Positions 1 through 11,797 of a stretch of DNA of 64,000 nt are shown here, in pieces. This DNA comes from Perilla frutescens (Eukaryota; Streptophyta; Magnoliopsida; Lamiales; Lamiaceae), in assembly GCA_026008535.1 (NCBI GenBank), contig BRKX01000001.1:42007317-42071316 (forward strand), in the 5' to 3' direction. Position numbers and translations under genes: made by a program. The notes beneath the pieces were generated by a model, which was given only the letters and a program-made list of their open reading frames with translations, had not been told where the DNA came from and did no database searches. The first letter of the stretch is position 1. Every line of letters begins with the position of its first letter.

Positions 1-1324
1 CTAGGGTATGCGGGATTTGTTTGTCGCCGTGAGGAATGAGACGATGGTCCAAAGCCTGCAGGGGAACCACCGAAAAATTACCATCCTCATCTGTCACGGG
101 TAGATCCTGTGAAGGTACATGCTTTTGTCCAATGCATTTTTTTATAAGGGAGATGTGGAAAACAAGATGGATCCTCGACGTGGGAGGGAGGGTCCAACTT
201 GTAAGCCACTGACCGATTTTTTCTAGGATAGTGTAGGGGCCGTAGTATCTAGTAGATAGCTTAAGATTCCTTCTAAGGGTGACAGAGTTCTATCGAAAGG
301 GTTGTAGTTTAAGATAAACTAACTCCCCAACCTCAAAAGTGCGATCTTTTCTTTTACAGTCTGCGTACCATTTCATCCTACTCTGAGCTTGGAGTAGGTT
401 AACCCTCAATGTCTGTACCATGTTCTGTCTATGTTAAGAACTATGTGATGTCTGTGTTCTGAGAGTCAGTATAGGGGGAAAAAACAAAGGAGGGGGAAGA
501 ACTCCATATAGTGCCTGATAAGGTGTACACTTAAGACTGGTGTGAAAATTGGTATTATACTAATATTCTGCCAGAGAGATCCATTGTAACCATCGTCTGG
601 GGTTAGAACTAGTCATACACCTCAAATAATTTTATAGACATTGGTTGAGTCTTTCGGTTTGGCCATCTGATTGTGGATGGTAGGCCGAAGACATGTCTAG
701 TTTTACTCCAATCAGTCTGAATAGCTCCTTCCAAAAGGAGCTAGTAAAAGTAGTGTCTCTGTCAGTTACAATGCTTGTGGGTGGCCCGTGCAATTTATAA
801 ATGTTATCTAGGAACAATTTAGCCACAGATTCAGCAGAATAAGGATGTGACATAGGTAGAAAATACCCAAACTTGGTAAATCTATCCACCACCACAAGAA
901 TTACACTCTTACCACCAGATTTTGGAAGCCCCTCAATGAAATCCATAGATATATGAGTCCAAGCTTGGTTAGGAACAGATAGAGGTTGTAGGAGACCAGG
1001 ATAGGGTCCTTGATCTGGTTTATTTATTTGGCAAGTATCATACTCCTGAACCCACTTCACTACATCTGCCTTCATGCCTGGCCAATAAAAAATCCCCTTC
1101 AGCCTCAAATATGTTCCAACTGTGCCTGAATGGCCTCCATAGGGAGAGTTGTATAGAGCTGAGAAAATTTGTGGTCTAAATTCCCCTGCACTACCAATAA
1201 CCAATATGTCCTTATATCTGATCAACCAATCTACCACTTGATAGTTGGAAGAGGATTCTCTATTAAGGAGCTTGGCACTTAGGATTTTAGATAGGTAAGA
1301 ATCATCTTGATAGCTAGAGATCAC
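1..1324 (-). pseudogene. Ty3/gypsy integrase pseudogene with partial C-terminal tail
   Basis: The integrase starts with a damaged HHCC zinc-binding domain: GGHSG and DTCQ are present, while the first His and first Cys have been replaced (LYNSPYGG, QEYDTCQ). The DDE core is visible as MDFIEGLPKSGGKSV, then IVTDRDTTFTSSFWKEL, then SAYHPQSDGQTERLN. A stop follows NQCL at about 630. The frame then continues with more stops (NYLRCMT, YNTNFHTSLKCTPYQALYG) into the tail FEVGELVYLKLQPF and YYGPYTILEKIGQWL near 180-340. The chromodomain-like part (LDHRLIPHGDKQIPHTLVQ) reaches the window edge. This tail supports assignment to the chromoviruses. Confidence 0.87.
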
Positions 1325-1333
1325 ATTCTGTAT

Positions 1334-3238
1334 CTAAGTGGGAATAGTGGTAGTGATAGCTAGGCTCTCTGGGTTAGGCATTGCCCTCCTTGATAGAGCA
1401 TCTGCAACCTTGTTCTCACAACCTTTCTTGTAATGAATCTCATAGGTAAACCCTAACAGTTTGGAGAACAACTTCTGTTGTAAGGGGATAAGAACCTTCT
1501 GATCCAACAAGTGCTTCAATTGTCTTAATGTAAACTTGTGACCCTGAAGATATATCCTTCACTTCTGTATAGCCATTAGAACAACAACGAACTCTCTTTC
1601 ATAGATAGAGAGAGCTTGGTTTCTTGGGCATAGAGTCTTACTGAGATAGGCTAGAGGTCTTCTTTCTTGCATCAACACAACCCCAACTCCCATACCACTA
1701 GCATCAGTTTCTATAATGAATGTTTTGCTGAACTTAGGTAGGGCCAGAACATGAGTAGTAGACATGGCCAACTTGAGCTTTTGGAAAGCCAATTCAGCCT
1801 TCTTTAGAAGGTCTGTCAAGGGTTTGCTGATAAGCCCATAGCCCCTGACAAATTTCCTATAATAACATGTAAGGCCTAAAAATCCCCTGAGCTGCTTGAG
1901 GTTCTGTGGAACAGGCCAATTGAGCATGCATTCTACCTTTTGTAGATCTATAGAAACCCCCTGCTGGTTGATAATATGCCCCAAGTACTCTACTTGGGTT
2001 GTACCAAAGTTGCATTTACTTCTTTTAGCGAACAATTTGTTATCCCTCAGCAACTGTAGAACCACCCTTAGGTGTTGTAGATGATCTTCCCAGCTGGTGC
2101 TGTATACTAGGATATCATCAAAGAATACCAATACAAACTTCCTTAGTTGGTCACTGAAAGTTTGGTTCATGAGTGCCCGAAAAGTGGCTGGGGCATTACA
2201 CAGCCCAAAAGGCATCACCACGAACTCAAAATGCTCATGATGTGTACTGAAGGCAGTCATGTATCTGTCTTGAGGTCATATCAAGATCTGAAAATACCCT
2301 GACCTAAGATCAATCTTAGAGAAACACTTTGCCCCATGTAACTCATCCAATAGTTCATCAATTACTGGTATAGGGAATTCATGTTTGATAGTGAGGGAGT
2401 TGAGATACCTATAATCCACACACATTCTCCAAGTTTGGTCTTTCTTTTTCACTAGGATAACTGGAGAAGCAAATGGACTTTTTTTGTACTGTATTTGTCC
2501 AGTATCTAGGAGGTCCTTTATGATTCTTTCAATCTCATCCTTGTGACTGTGAGAAGTCCTGTAAGGGTGCTGGTGTCTTGGGAGGTTGTTGGGTTTCAGA
2601 GTAATCTGATGCTCAACCTTTCTGGTGGGAGGTAGTTGTTTTGGCTCAACAAAGATGTCAGCAAACTCCTCCAATAAACCCAGCAACACATGATGCTCTT
2701 CTTCACTAGTAGCCTGCACCTTGACTATAAAAACCTCTTCCACCTCACTACTTGTGGGAGAATGAATCAGCTTGTATAATGAGTACCCTAATATCATGTA
2801 GCAGTCCACTTGAGATCTGGAAGCATGTAATTTAATTTTTTCCTTTTCCTGGGTCACTGTAAATGTCATATGTTTGTAGTCCAGCTCTATAGGGGTACAG
2901 GTCTTCAACCAATCCCCCCCAAGAATCAGGTCATAGCCTTTAGTCTTAAGTAACCTGGGTGAGTATACAAAGTCATGCCCCTGCACATTCCACTTGAATC
3001 CAGTTGCTTGTGAATTACTCACTAGCCTCTGCCCATTAGCCACCTTAACCATAATGGGGTTAGTTTTCTTTATCACACACCCTAGCCTTTTGGTTGTGGT
3101 CTCCTGTATGAAGCTAAGGGTGTTCCCTATGTTAATTAATATGAGCAACTCATGATCAGCCTGTGTGTCAGTCACCCTTAGAGTAATGAGACCTTCAGTT
3201 CCTGAGATAGAGTTTAAGGACATGTACACTTTCTCCAT
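1334..3238 (-). pseudogene. pol: Ty3/gypsy protease, reverse transcriptase and RNase H pseudogene
   Basis: The frame opens with a retropepsin-like domain (3000-3238), but the catalytic site reads LINIGNTLSFI instead of the usual LIDSG/LIDTG, so the active Asp is gone. Reverse transcriptase follows: SPFASPVILVKKKDQTWRMC, then FSKIDLRSGYFQI, then the catalytic FFDDILVYS box near 2115. RNase H begins around FIIETDASGMGVGVVL near 1715 and ends with the NKVADALSRR block near 1390. Stops interrupt the frame at about 2275, 1558 and 1331. At least two look like CGA to TGA or TGG to TGA changes, which fits decay of methylated cytosines. The frame is otherwise continuous, so decay is mostly by point mutation. 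Confidence 0.9.
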
Positions 3239-3329
3239 CTAGAATTCTTTTGGGTTAGGTGTTGGGAAAACCTCAGAATCCTCATGAATGTGCATGTAAG
3301 CTAATTCCTCCTCCTCAGACATGATCATA

Positions 3330-4440
3330 TAGTTGATCCTGTTCTTGTACCTGTGACCATACACATAAGGCTCATCACAATTATAACATAATCCCTTCTC
3401 TCTCCTAGCAGCCATCTCAGCAGTTGAAAGTAATTTGGTAGGAGGTTTTAAGGGACCAGCCTATTGTTTGATTTAGATTTCCTATGTTGGTTCAGTCCCC
3501 CTGTAGCCCCTGACTGGTTAGGGGAAAATCTGCTAGTGCCCTTTAAGTTCTTGGCAATTGCTTCTATGGTTTAAATCTGGCTCCTCTCCGGCTTAATAGC
3601 CTGGTGTAGGGTTCTGGGGCCAAACATGGTCACAGCTGAATGCAAATCATCACTTAATCCACTTATAAAACTTGCAATAAAGTAGTTTTCAGAGTAGACA
3701 CTGAGGTTGAATAGCATCATACAGGCCCTTAATTCTTCAAACTTTTCAACATAATCCTCATAGGAACCTTGATTTTTTAGCTTATTAAATTCCATAATGA
3801 CCTTGGTTTCTCTTAGTTCTTCAAATCTAGTAACAACAACATCTAAAAGTTGATTCCAGAGCAAATCTTTGTACCTGGTGCTGTAGTTCTGGAACCATTG
3901 TGCAGCCTTGCCATTAAAATGTAGGGATGCTAAAACCATCTTCTGAGAATCAGGTACATTATGGATTAGTTGAAAATACTGATTGCACCTTAAGATCCAT
4001 GCTCTAGGTTGAGAGCCATCAAATCTAGGGAAATCCACCTTTTGAAGAGGGTTGTAAACATGCGGGTGTGAAGAATGGGTCTGGTGGTGAACCTGATCCA
4101 AGGGAAACCTGGATCTAGTGGTGTTTGGGGTTTGTACTGCAGATCCACTGTTAGTGGCCACTGGGCTTGGGGGGGCCCCTAGGATAGATTGTTCTTCTTG
4201 TATTCCTTTGTCGTTCCCCAGATTAGAGAGTTGTAATTGGATGGAAGTGAGCGTGTGAGTCAAGTGATCATACTTAGATGTGACTCCCTTCAGCTGATCT
4301 TGCACCAGAGAGTTGATCTCACCTATTTTTTCTTGCATTTTTAATTATGCAGCGTCTCTCTTCATAGCTTCAACTTCCAATATTTTGTCTAATCATTTTT
4401 GTGCCTCCTATAGTTCTTTCAAACGAGTGCCGTCAGCCAT
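3330..4440 (-). pseudogene. gag: Ty3/gypsy Gag pseudogene
   Basis: The reading frame best starts at the ATG at 4440 (MADGTRLKEL), since it continues in phase into the open stretch 3571-4338. Three in-frame stops fall between 4440 and 4338. The open part contains the retrotransposon Gag core: a region like VDFPRFDGSQPRAWILRCNQ, followed by the QWFQNYSTR and ELRETKVIMEFNKLKNQGSY blocks typical of plant gypsy capsids. A CCHC-type zinc knuckle follows near 3345-3390 but is damaged: CYNCDEPYVYGHRYK has Tyr where the last Cys belongs. The protein would have packaged the element RNA. In this state it cannot. Confidence 0.85.
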
Positions 4441-4479
4441 GGTGGATGGCTGGCTCGAGATACCAGTTGTAGCGATCAA

Positions 4480-4740
4480 CTACAATTTAGCTAGGGTTTT
4501 GTTTGGTGATATTATGTAATTGTATGATGTAATTAATTAATTCTGCAATGGTGTAACTTTTGGTAGAAGAGGGGGAGATATATAGAGAGAAAGAGAGGAT
4601 GATAAGAGAATATTTTTCTTCTTGATTTCATTCCCAAATATGCAGCCAACTATAAGCATTACATTTGGTCCCCACAAAGCAGAAACCCTAATTAAAAAGC
4701 ATAAGCTATAACTGATAAACATAAAATAAGAAATAACATT
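4480..4740 (-). repeat. Probable 5' LTR of the Ty3/gypsy element
   Basis: The segment lies directly upstream of gag (minus strand) and carries a TATATAT run followed by a pyrimidine-rich leader. A candidate start TGTTATTTC lies at about 4738. The second LTR is outside the window, so neither boundary can be confirmed by pairing. Confidence 0.45.
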
Positions 4741-4746
4741 AGATAA

Positions 4747-5031
4747 TTAATTTGGGCCAATTGCCTCTTCTTTCCTTCCATTGTTGTTCTCGACCCAACT
4801 GTCTTCACAACCCAATTCCTCCATAGAGTCTATAACCGCTCCATTGAACCTGACCTTTTCATCAATGTTCGGATCCAGCAGGTCTTGATTATACTTCAAC
4901 GCGAACCCTAACTCTTTCAAGACTGGACTTTTATTTCCTTTCTCACCTTCTTCTCCAGTAACAACCCTCGATTCCCTATCAACAATACTCAATGTCCTTT
5001 GTTTACCTTCAATTCCCATGACACATGACAT
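4747..5031 (-). other. Unassigned 94-codon open stretch between two retrotransposons
   Basis: This frame is wedged between the presumed gypsy LTR and the broken end of the copia reverse transcriptase. The product is acidic and hydrophilic (for example VIDSMEELGCEDSWVENNNG) with no membrane segment and no domain I recognise. It overlaps the last few codons of the copia frame but is in a different frame. It could be a fragment of a third element or part of a retroelement Gag. I cannot assign a function, and chance is possible. Confidence 0.3.
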
Positions 5032-7268
5032 TCGAATCCTTTAGGTTGTTCAATATAGGCTTTACCATTAAGATAACCATTCAAAAAGACACTTTTAACA
5101 TCCATTTGATGTAAAGTGAAACCAACATAGCATGCAATGACACACAAAAGACGAATAGACTCCATCCTTGCCACATGAGCAAAGGTTTCATCAAAGTCTA
5201 CTCCTTCAATTTGAGTATAACCTTGAGCAACTAGACGAGCTTTGTTTCTGACAACATTATCAGATTCATCCATTTTATTTTTAAAAATCCATTTGGTTCT
5301 AATAACATTCTTATCTTTTGGACGTTGAACCAATTCCCACACATTGTTTCTAAAAAACTGATTTAATTCTTAATGCATAGCATTAACCCAGAAATCATCC
5401 TTAAAAGCATTCTTGATGTTCTTGGGTTCAATGTTAGACATAAAACATGTGTTAAATAATGCATTAGTGAGGGATGACATACATACCAGTTTCACTATTT
5501 CTTTGTAATCAACCGAATTCTTCTTTCGAGTTTGAACTCCTTCAGATTCATCACCGATGATTTGAGAATTTAGATGATTTTTCCTTATTCTACTTGGTGG
5601 GTCTTTCTTTGGTTCACTTTCAGCAGCCACAAGTTGCTCATCTTCACCGTCTAATGTACAGGTTGATGTTGGTGACTTGATAGGAGCTTTGTCACTTGCA
5701 GTAACATTGTCTTCAACATTGTCTGAAGACTTATTTTGACCATCATGTTCAGACTTGTCTATTAACATAGGAGATCTTACTTGTTTTCCCTTTTGACATG
5801 CTCCACACACGACATTGAGATCGATCTTTACTAAAGGAATTCCTTTAGCAGCATCATCATTAATCAATTTCTTCAGGCTTCGGAAGCTCACATGTCCAAG
5901 TTTTTGATGTACAAGGTGTGTGTCAATATTGACAGAAACATTGCATTTCACATTCTTGTCTGTATGATAACAATTATCCAATGCACGACTCCCAAACATG
6001 ATACATTTATCATCATTGTGAAACACTTCACACGTGTCTTTGTTAAAACTGACATGCATTCCATCATCACATAGTTGACTAATGTTTATCAAATTTGTAG
6101 TCAGCCCTTCAACATGAAGAACATTACATAATTTAGGGAAATTTTTGACATTCAAGGTTCCCTTACCAATAATATTACCTTGTGCTCCTCCTCCATAGCT
6201 TACTTTTCCTTTACTTGAGGAGGAATACTCATCAAGAAACTTGGGATTGCCTGTCATGTGACGTGAGCACCCACTATCAAAATACCATGTACCTGCAATG
6301 TTGACTTTTAAAGAGGTGTAAACCACATTGCAAGAAACTTTAGCCTTTTTGGATCTCTTCTTCTTCTTACTGAGATTGGAAAGTGTTTCCCCAGTGATCT
6401 TCCCTGCTGCTATATCATCATGATATTTGAAGCAGTAAGGTTTGATGTGTCCAAGTTCTTGGCAGTAATGACAAATGTATTTTTTTGTTTTAGCTTTGTC
6501 ATCAACATTCTGCTTGACATCCGTAGTCACATCCTCTAGAGAACTTCTCTTGACACCATTGTCAACAGTATTCAGAACACTTTTTTTGACATCATTTTTT
6601 ACACCTTCTGGGACACCCTTCGAGCTTTCACCCTTCACAAACTTTACAAAGTTTTTGTTAGAAACAAACATAGATGAACTAGAGGCATAGCTCAAACCTG
6701 CTCGGGTATTTTGTTCCAATGTCAGAACTTCATTTATGGTTGATGTTTTTTGATTAAGTTATCGAAAGATTTTCAATGCATCAACTTCTTTCTTCAACTT
6801 ATTCATCTCAGCATCACTCCTAGTAAGATGAATCTCCAAATCCATCACTCTTCATCTTAGAATTTGGTTTTATTCTATGAGAATTCCAAATTATTTCGAC
6901 TGTTCAGTCCACTGGACACAAACTTCATCCACAACATTGTGTAAGTGTCGAAGAGCTTCCTTGTGATTGATGTCAGACTTCTCTTCTTCAATCTGAGATA
7001 CTTCAACAGTATTGCAAAACTCATCCAGTAGTGTCATCTCATACTAATTTGTGGTGTTTGGAGGAATGTTAGCAATTTCTTGTGTAACATCAACTGAGAC
7101 ATTGCTCGAAATATCTGGAATTTCATTGTCAAGATTAAGATCGTAGTCGAAATCAACATCATCAATGTCAGTCAATGTGTTAATCATTTCATCAACATCT
7201 TCATTGACTTTGTCAAACAAAATGGTTTGCTTTTCAGTTTCCTCATCATCTGATTCATCACTTAACAC
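5032..7268 (-). pseudogene. pol: Ty1/copia Pol pseudogene: protease, GAG-pre-integrase, partial reverse transcriptase
   Basis: One frame holds an acidic linker (7044-7268), a second zinc knuckle CHYCQELGHIKPYC (near 6440-6480), and the copia protease site WYFDSGCSRHMTG with its catalytic Asp intact (near 6270). Next comes the HHCC GAG-pre-integrase domain HQKLGHVSFRSLKKL...CGACQKGKQ (5790-5930). The integrase core is deleted. After the linker, EPKNIKNAFKDDFWVNAMH is followed by a stop (about 5369) and then WELVQRPKDKNVIRTKWIFK and LHQMDVKSVFLNG (5032-5342), the fingers and first catalytic Asp of reverse transcriptase. Truncation removes the YVDD motif and RNase H. Two CCHC knuckles and this linker resemble Sireviruses. 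Confidence 0.87.
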
Positions 7269-8275
7269 GGCTCATTATAGTTTCTGCTTTGCTTCCTGTG
7301 TACAGTAGGACACTCATTTGTATAGTGTCCAAAACCTGAACATTCTCTGCACTGGACTGAGTCAATGTCCCTTCTGGTGTCATCAGAGGATTTAGAGGAC
7401 TTTGAAGATCCAGATGATACAGGAGAAGGAGAATCAAACAACCTTCTTGGTTTGAAGTTCGGTGATCCCTTCTTCATAGAGCGAACAAGAGAGTTAAACT
7501 TCTTAGTAAGTAGAGCAACGCTCAAATTTTCATCTTCTTTGATTTCCAAGATGTTTTCAACATCATCTTGAACATTGGGAACCACCGTAGTGGATTGAAG
7601 TGCAATTTCTTTAGAAAGATTGTTAGACTTCTGGTTCTCAAGATTCATTTCAAAAGTGAGCAATATACTCACGGCTTCACTCAGGCTCATATTTGACACA
7701 TTATGAGCCTCTTCAATGGCGGATATCTTCATGTTGAACTTTTCGGGAAGGGTTTGAAGAAGTTTGCTCACCATACTCTCATTCGAGATAGGACAACCAA
7801 GTGTAGTAGACTCGTTTGAAATTTCACACAGCCTTTCCGTGTACAAGGTTATGGTCTCATCTTCCATCATTCACAATATTTCGAACTTGGAAGTAAGCAT
7901 TCTTAACTTTGTTTGGCAAACACTTGTTGATCCTTCACAATGTTCCTACAAAATATTCCATGCTTGATAAACCGATGTGCAGTTGCACACCATTTTAAAA
8001 CATGGAACATCCACTGAAACAAAAATGGCATCCAATGCCGTAGAATTGAAGTTAGAAATGATTCTATAATCATTAGTCCATTAAGTTTCTGGAGTAAGAA
8101 TAAAATTTCCATCTGGTCCATCCATCCTTGGAGGAGTCCAAGCTTCAATTACAGCCAACCAAGCCCTTTCATCAATGGACTTGATATACATCTGCATGCG
8201 TGATTTCCACATCGCATAGTTCTTGCCATTACTATCCAATACCGGAGGACGACACTGATTTATCTGAATATCCAT
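7262..8275 (-). pseudogene. gag: Ty1/copia Gag (UBN2-type) pseudogene
   Basis: The start at 8275 (MDIQINQCRPPVLDSNGKN) follows the primer site by about 50 bases. The N-terminus has the copia Gag pattern NGKNYAMWKSRMQMYIKS with the invariant Trp. The same frame resumes at 7870 with LPEKFNMKISAIEE and the UBN2-like helices, and ends with a CCHC zinc knuckle (CRECSGFGHYTNEC, near 7320-7360). In-frame stops occur near 8082 and 7872, and the segment 7903-8148 is also open in a second frame. The C-terminus at 7262 overlaps the pol-frame stretch 7044-7268, so a frameshift separates gag from pol. Confidence 0.85.
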
Positions 8276-8323
8276 TTCAGTAAATTAGCAACTAAGGATC
8301 GAATACTTAGTATATCAAGCATC

Positions 8324-8337
8324 GGCTCTTGATGCCA
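8324..8337 (-). other. Primer-binding site of the copia element
   Basis: The minus strand reads TGGCATCAAGAGCC two bases inside the LTR end. It is a close variant of the plant initiator tRNA-Met site TGGTATCAGAGC, so it fixes both the element orientation and the LTR edge at 8340. Confidence 0.75.
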
Positions 8338-8339
8338 CT

Positions 8340-9640
8340 TGTTAGAATTTGTTTCCCAAATTACTGAAAGTAGAATACAGTTTGTAATGTCAGACTCAAT
8401 GTTAAAGATAGTAATTTTTACACGAGAATAAATTTTAAATCACACACAACATGTATGTGATTGCCATATGGCAAAATTAGGCTTTCACAAGCATAAACAA
8501 TATAGTTGATTATGTTGAACAAATGTTCCAAACACATCAACAAATATACATGAACCTAAATCTAGTTTTCGACTAAATTAAATTCAAAAATAACAAATCA
8601 ACCTACTAGTTAATTTATTTACAATGCACCAACGATTCATAGTCTTGATCTCTTCTATCTAAACTAATTAGAACAATCTAATCATAAGAATTGAACGAAG
8701 GAAAAGGCATGTAAATAAGAAGATAGAACCCTATAAATCTAGTTGCATAAAGGGTGACTCGAGTTTTTGATATTCTCACTCTCAAGGTGATATATTCTCT
8801 GCTCGAATAGCCTCTTCAAATAAGAATCAACTTCTTTAAATATCTTCACTTGAATCGGCTTGAAGTCCGAGTCATCTTCTTGAACGTGTGTTGTAGATTA
8901 CCGCCACTACTCCACTATTTTGAATAAAACCGTCTTCTTGGTGTGGCTAGAAGCACAACCCACATCCCCCACCATTTTCTTATAATTCCAGGAAATTAAT
9001 TTCTGAAAAAGAAAGTGGTTAAATAAAAGATAACAAGAGACCTAAAAAATAGAAGATAAAGTTTGACTAAATCAAACTCTATTTAAAATATTAATTTATC
9101 AATCATATATATCCATTTCTTTTATATATAAATTTCATGGTTATATATGATTTAAGATATACAAATTAAATATAATTTATTAAAAATTATAAATCCTCAA
9201 ATCTAGGAAATGATAAGATTAGACACATTAAATGTTACAGACAATGTCATAGGGATTCTTATGACATTATGCTCAACATGGAACTCAATGTCATACACCA
9301 CTTCACAATAATATTCCACACCTCAATTTTATGAGCCCCATGAAATACTACTATTAGTAGTCAACTCTTTGACAATTATATCCTAATATAATCTTCAATA
9401 TTATTTTACCTCACTTTTATTATATGTCTGAATTTTATGAGCCCATATAATGTAAGTGTCAAGTTGCACCCATCAAACTTTCATTAAAATAAAATTATCA
9501 ACACACCCCAGAACTCATGGACAACATGAAGGTGATTATATTTTATGATCATTAATATGCATGACAAAAATCATAGCTTTCAATCAAAATATTATCCCAC
9601 GACTCATGGACGATAATATATTGTGGTAGCATCGACATGT
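8340..9640 (-). repeat. 5' LTR of the Sirevirus-like copia element (right end approximate)
   Basis: The left edge starts TGTTAGAATTTG directly after the primer site. The right edge should end in CA, but several candidates exist and the partner LTR is not in the window. The segment has no open frame and is AT-rich. The remaining DNA to 9863 may be LTR or an older host element. Confidence 0.55.
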
Positions 9641-9863
9641 TTTTATCTTTGATGGTAGGCTTGGAACAATAAGTCTAATTTATTTTGTCTAATTTAACTT
9701 GAAATCAAAATTTGAAATTTTAAATTAAGTTTCAAAAACTTAGGGTTTTTATTTCCAAGACCTTATCATAAAATAGTACCTAGTTACTAGGTGGGTTTAT
9801 TTAATCCATACAATCATCATATAATTCGCGCAAATAAAATAATTAAATAAATTCATTCATCAA

Positions 9864-11777
9864 TGTTTGGTGTATATTTGTCCGATTTTATCATAGGAAT
9901 TTTGTATCTTTAGTGGGTGTTTCTCCTTCGTTTTTGTGTGATTCTTATGTTATTTCCTTCGCTTTTGCTCTTTTGGTAAGTTATGTAGATTTGCACAATA
10001 TCTTGAGAAAATGGAGGATAAATGACTGCCAAATTTGAGGGATTCAAGATAATGGGAAGATAGAAAATCTAATAAGGAGCGCATAGCAAGTTGAATCGGG
10101 TCAATCGGCCAAGGAATGAGTGAGAATAAAACAAAACTGTGGAAGTTACCGAAGACGGAGCTGAACTTTGCGCGGGCACGCGCGACGCGCGACCGCGCGG
10201 CACCCCTCTGGGCCAAGAGGCCCCCGCGAGCAGGCGGACCCCGTGAGCACACGATATCTGAACTCCGCGGGGGCGCGCAACACCCCGCTGGCGCGCGGGG
10301 TGCCCAGTTCAGCCTCCCGAATCCGTTTTTCGACGCGGGATCAGATGCTTCTCTCTCCTCGATTCAACCTAGCTTCTCCCATTCAATTCCCTCTACATGG
10401 CCAGCTGGATTATATGCTAAGAATGGACTTTTGGGCACCCTAAGTAGTAGGGAAATAGGGATTACATTCCCTTAAGTTTGCCTTTTGGATTTTTGGTCTC
10501 ATTTCCCCCAACAAATCTTGCAAAAATCTCTCTCATTAAATGCTTTCTTACCATCACCCATCTCATCAAGTTTTCTCTCACCTCTCACTCCTCTCCCTCT
10601 CTATCGATCACTCTCTTTCTCTTATATCTCCTATTTGATTTTGGAGAAAAGGGATAACATCTCTCACTTCATTTTTTTTCTCTCCATTTACCACTTCTTC
10701 TTCTTCTTCTTCCACTTCTCTTCACCTTCACCACCACCACCACCGATTCAAAGAAAGAGAAAGGAGGAGGAGAAGAGGCAAGAGGGCTAGAGCTTGACGA
10801 GGAAGGCCCTAGAAGAGGACTCTAACTCCAAGCGGACGCGATTGCTGAGATTGATGGAGGAGCTCCACTTTAATGACAGCCCAAGAAGAGGAATCCGACC
10901 CCAAGTGGACCGCGGTTGCTAAGCTTGAATGAGGAAGCTCCACTTCGGTATTTTCTTTCCTTTAGCTTTAGCCCATTTGCGGGGGATTTGTCCCAAAACT
11001 CTCGAGACAACAAATAATATTTTAAAAGTTGTATGTATTTATCTTTTGATTTGTGAAATAAATAACTTTTATGATTATTTTGTGGTCTTGAACATGGTGT
11101 TGGGCTAATTCCTACATCAGGGGATGATAATCAATTTGGATTCGATCTATGCTTGTGATAATTGATTTATTGTTGTTGGAATTGTGCTTGATTATGTTGG
11201 GTAATTGGCCACTACTTAGCATTGCTAGGCTTTGGATGAGACCGAAAGGAGATTTTAGAGCCTGAACTAGGTTCCTTCAACGTTAGGTGGACTGAGTTTC
11301 ATAAGTCTAATCGTTAATCTTTAGGTGGACTGGGTTACATAAGCCTATTGGGTCGTATGATATAGCTGATAGAGGTTTAACGGATAGACGGTGTCAGTAA
11401 TTGAAGTTAAACCAATTGAAGGGTCTATTGTACACCCGAGATTAACATAATCAACTTGAATCAAGTTAGGAGAGAAACCAATGAGAGAATCAACACCCTA
11501 ATGCTCTTCTCATAATCCTATCCACTATCTTTGTGTTTGGTGGTGTTGTTAGTTAATTTGTTTATTTAAATTCATTAGCTTAGTAAACGCCTTTCAATTC
11601 ATGATTAGAATGTTTAGGTTGTATTCATGTATTTCTTAACAATTATAGCATAGAAAGATAATTACCCACACGAAGATTTCCTCGAGAGACATGACCCGAA
11701 TCAGCTCACCACCCTATAATCAACCACATCCTCTTACGAGGGTGTAGCCGACCGGAAAGAACTACACCGTTCAAACA
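9864..11777 (+). repeat. 5' LTR of the LARD element
   Basis: A 1,914-base LTR bounded by TGTTTG and CAAACA. It contains a GC-rich block (about 10165-10310), a CT-rich block (about 10545-10740), and a stretch (11095-11490) that matches 16600-17000 in the 3' copy almost base for base. Open frames inside, such as 10116-10475, have repetitive composition and no known domain. Confidence 0.93.
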
Positions 11778-11779
11778 AT

Positions 11780-11797
11780 TGGTGCCGTTGCCGGGGA
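11780..11797 (+). other. Primer-binding site (tRNA-Asp type) of the LARD element
   Basis: The sequence TGGTGCCGTTGCCGGGGA is one base away from the complement of the plant tRNA-Asp 3' end. It starts two bases after the 5' LTR. This primer choice is usual for Athila/Tat-type gypsy elements. Confidence 0.85.

Larger units (their letters stand above)
1..4740 (-). mobile_element. Degenerate Ty3/gypsy (chromovirus-like) retrotransposon, truncated by window start
   Basis: On the minus strand the order is probable 5' LTR (about 4480-4740), gag, protease, reverse transcriptase, RNase H, integrase and the start of the integrase tail, which is the Ty3/gypsy order. The element runs off the left edge, so its 3' LTR is not in the window. 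From protease to integrase tail, pol stays in one reading frame (1-3238) broken only by nonsense codons. Gag is in a different frame. A tract at about 4462-4472 reads TGGTATC on the minus strand and may be a degraded tRNA-Met primer site just before gag. A TATA-like run in the presumed LTR (minus, near 4575) fits an LTR promoter. Exact LTR ends were not resolved. The element is non-functional. Confidence 0.88.
5032..9640 (-). mobile_element. Sirevirus-like Ty1/copia retrotransposon, internally deleted
   Basis: Reading from right to left: LTR from 8340 rightwards, primer site, gag (7262-8275), second zinc knuckle plus protease plus GAG-pre-integrase (5370-6719), then the first part of the copia-type reverse transcriptase (5032-5342). 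The DDE integrase core that should lie between GAG-pre-integrase and reverse transcriptase is missing: CGACQKGKQVRSP passes within about 30 residues into the acidic linker that normally precedes reverse transcriptase. Reverse transcriptase stops after EQPKGFE, before its YVDD box. No left-hand LTR is visible. The element is a dead deletion derivative. The outer (right) end of the LTR was not resolved, so 9640 is approximate. Confidence 0.85.

Noticed and set aside
10116..10475. GC-rich 119-codon frame and its overlaps in the LARD LTR
   Set aside because: The 3' LTR copy does not keep the same frame length, and compositional bias explains it.
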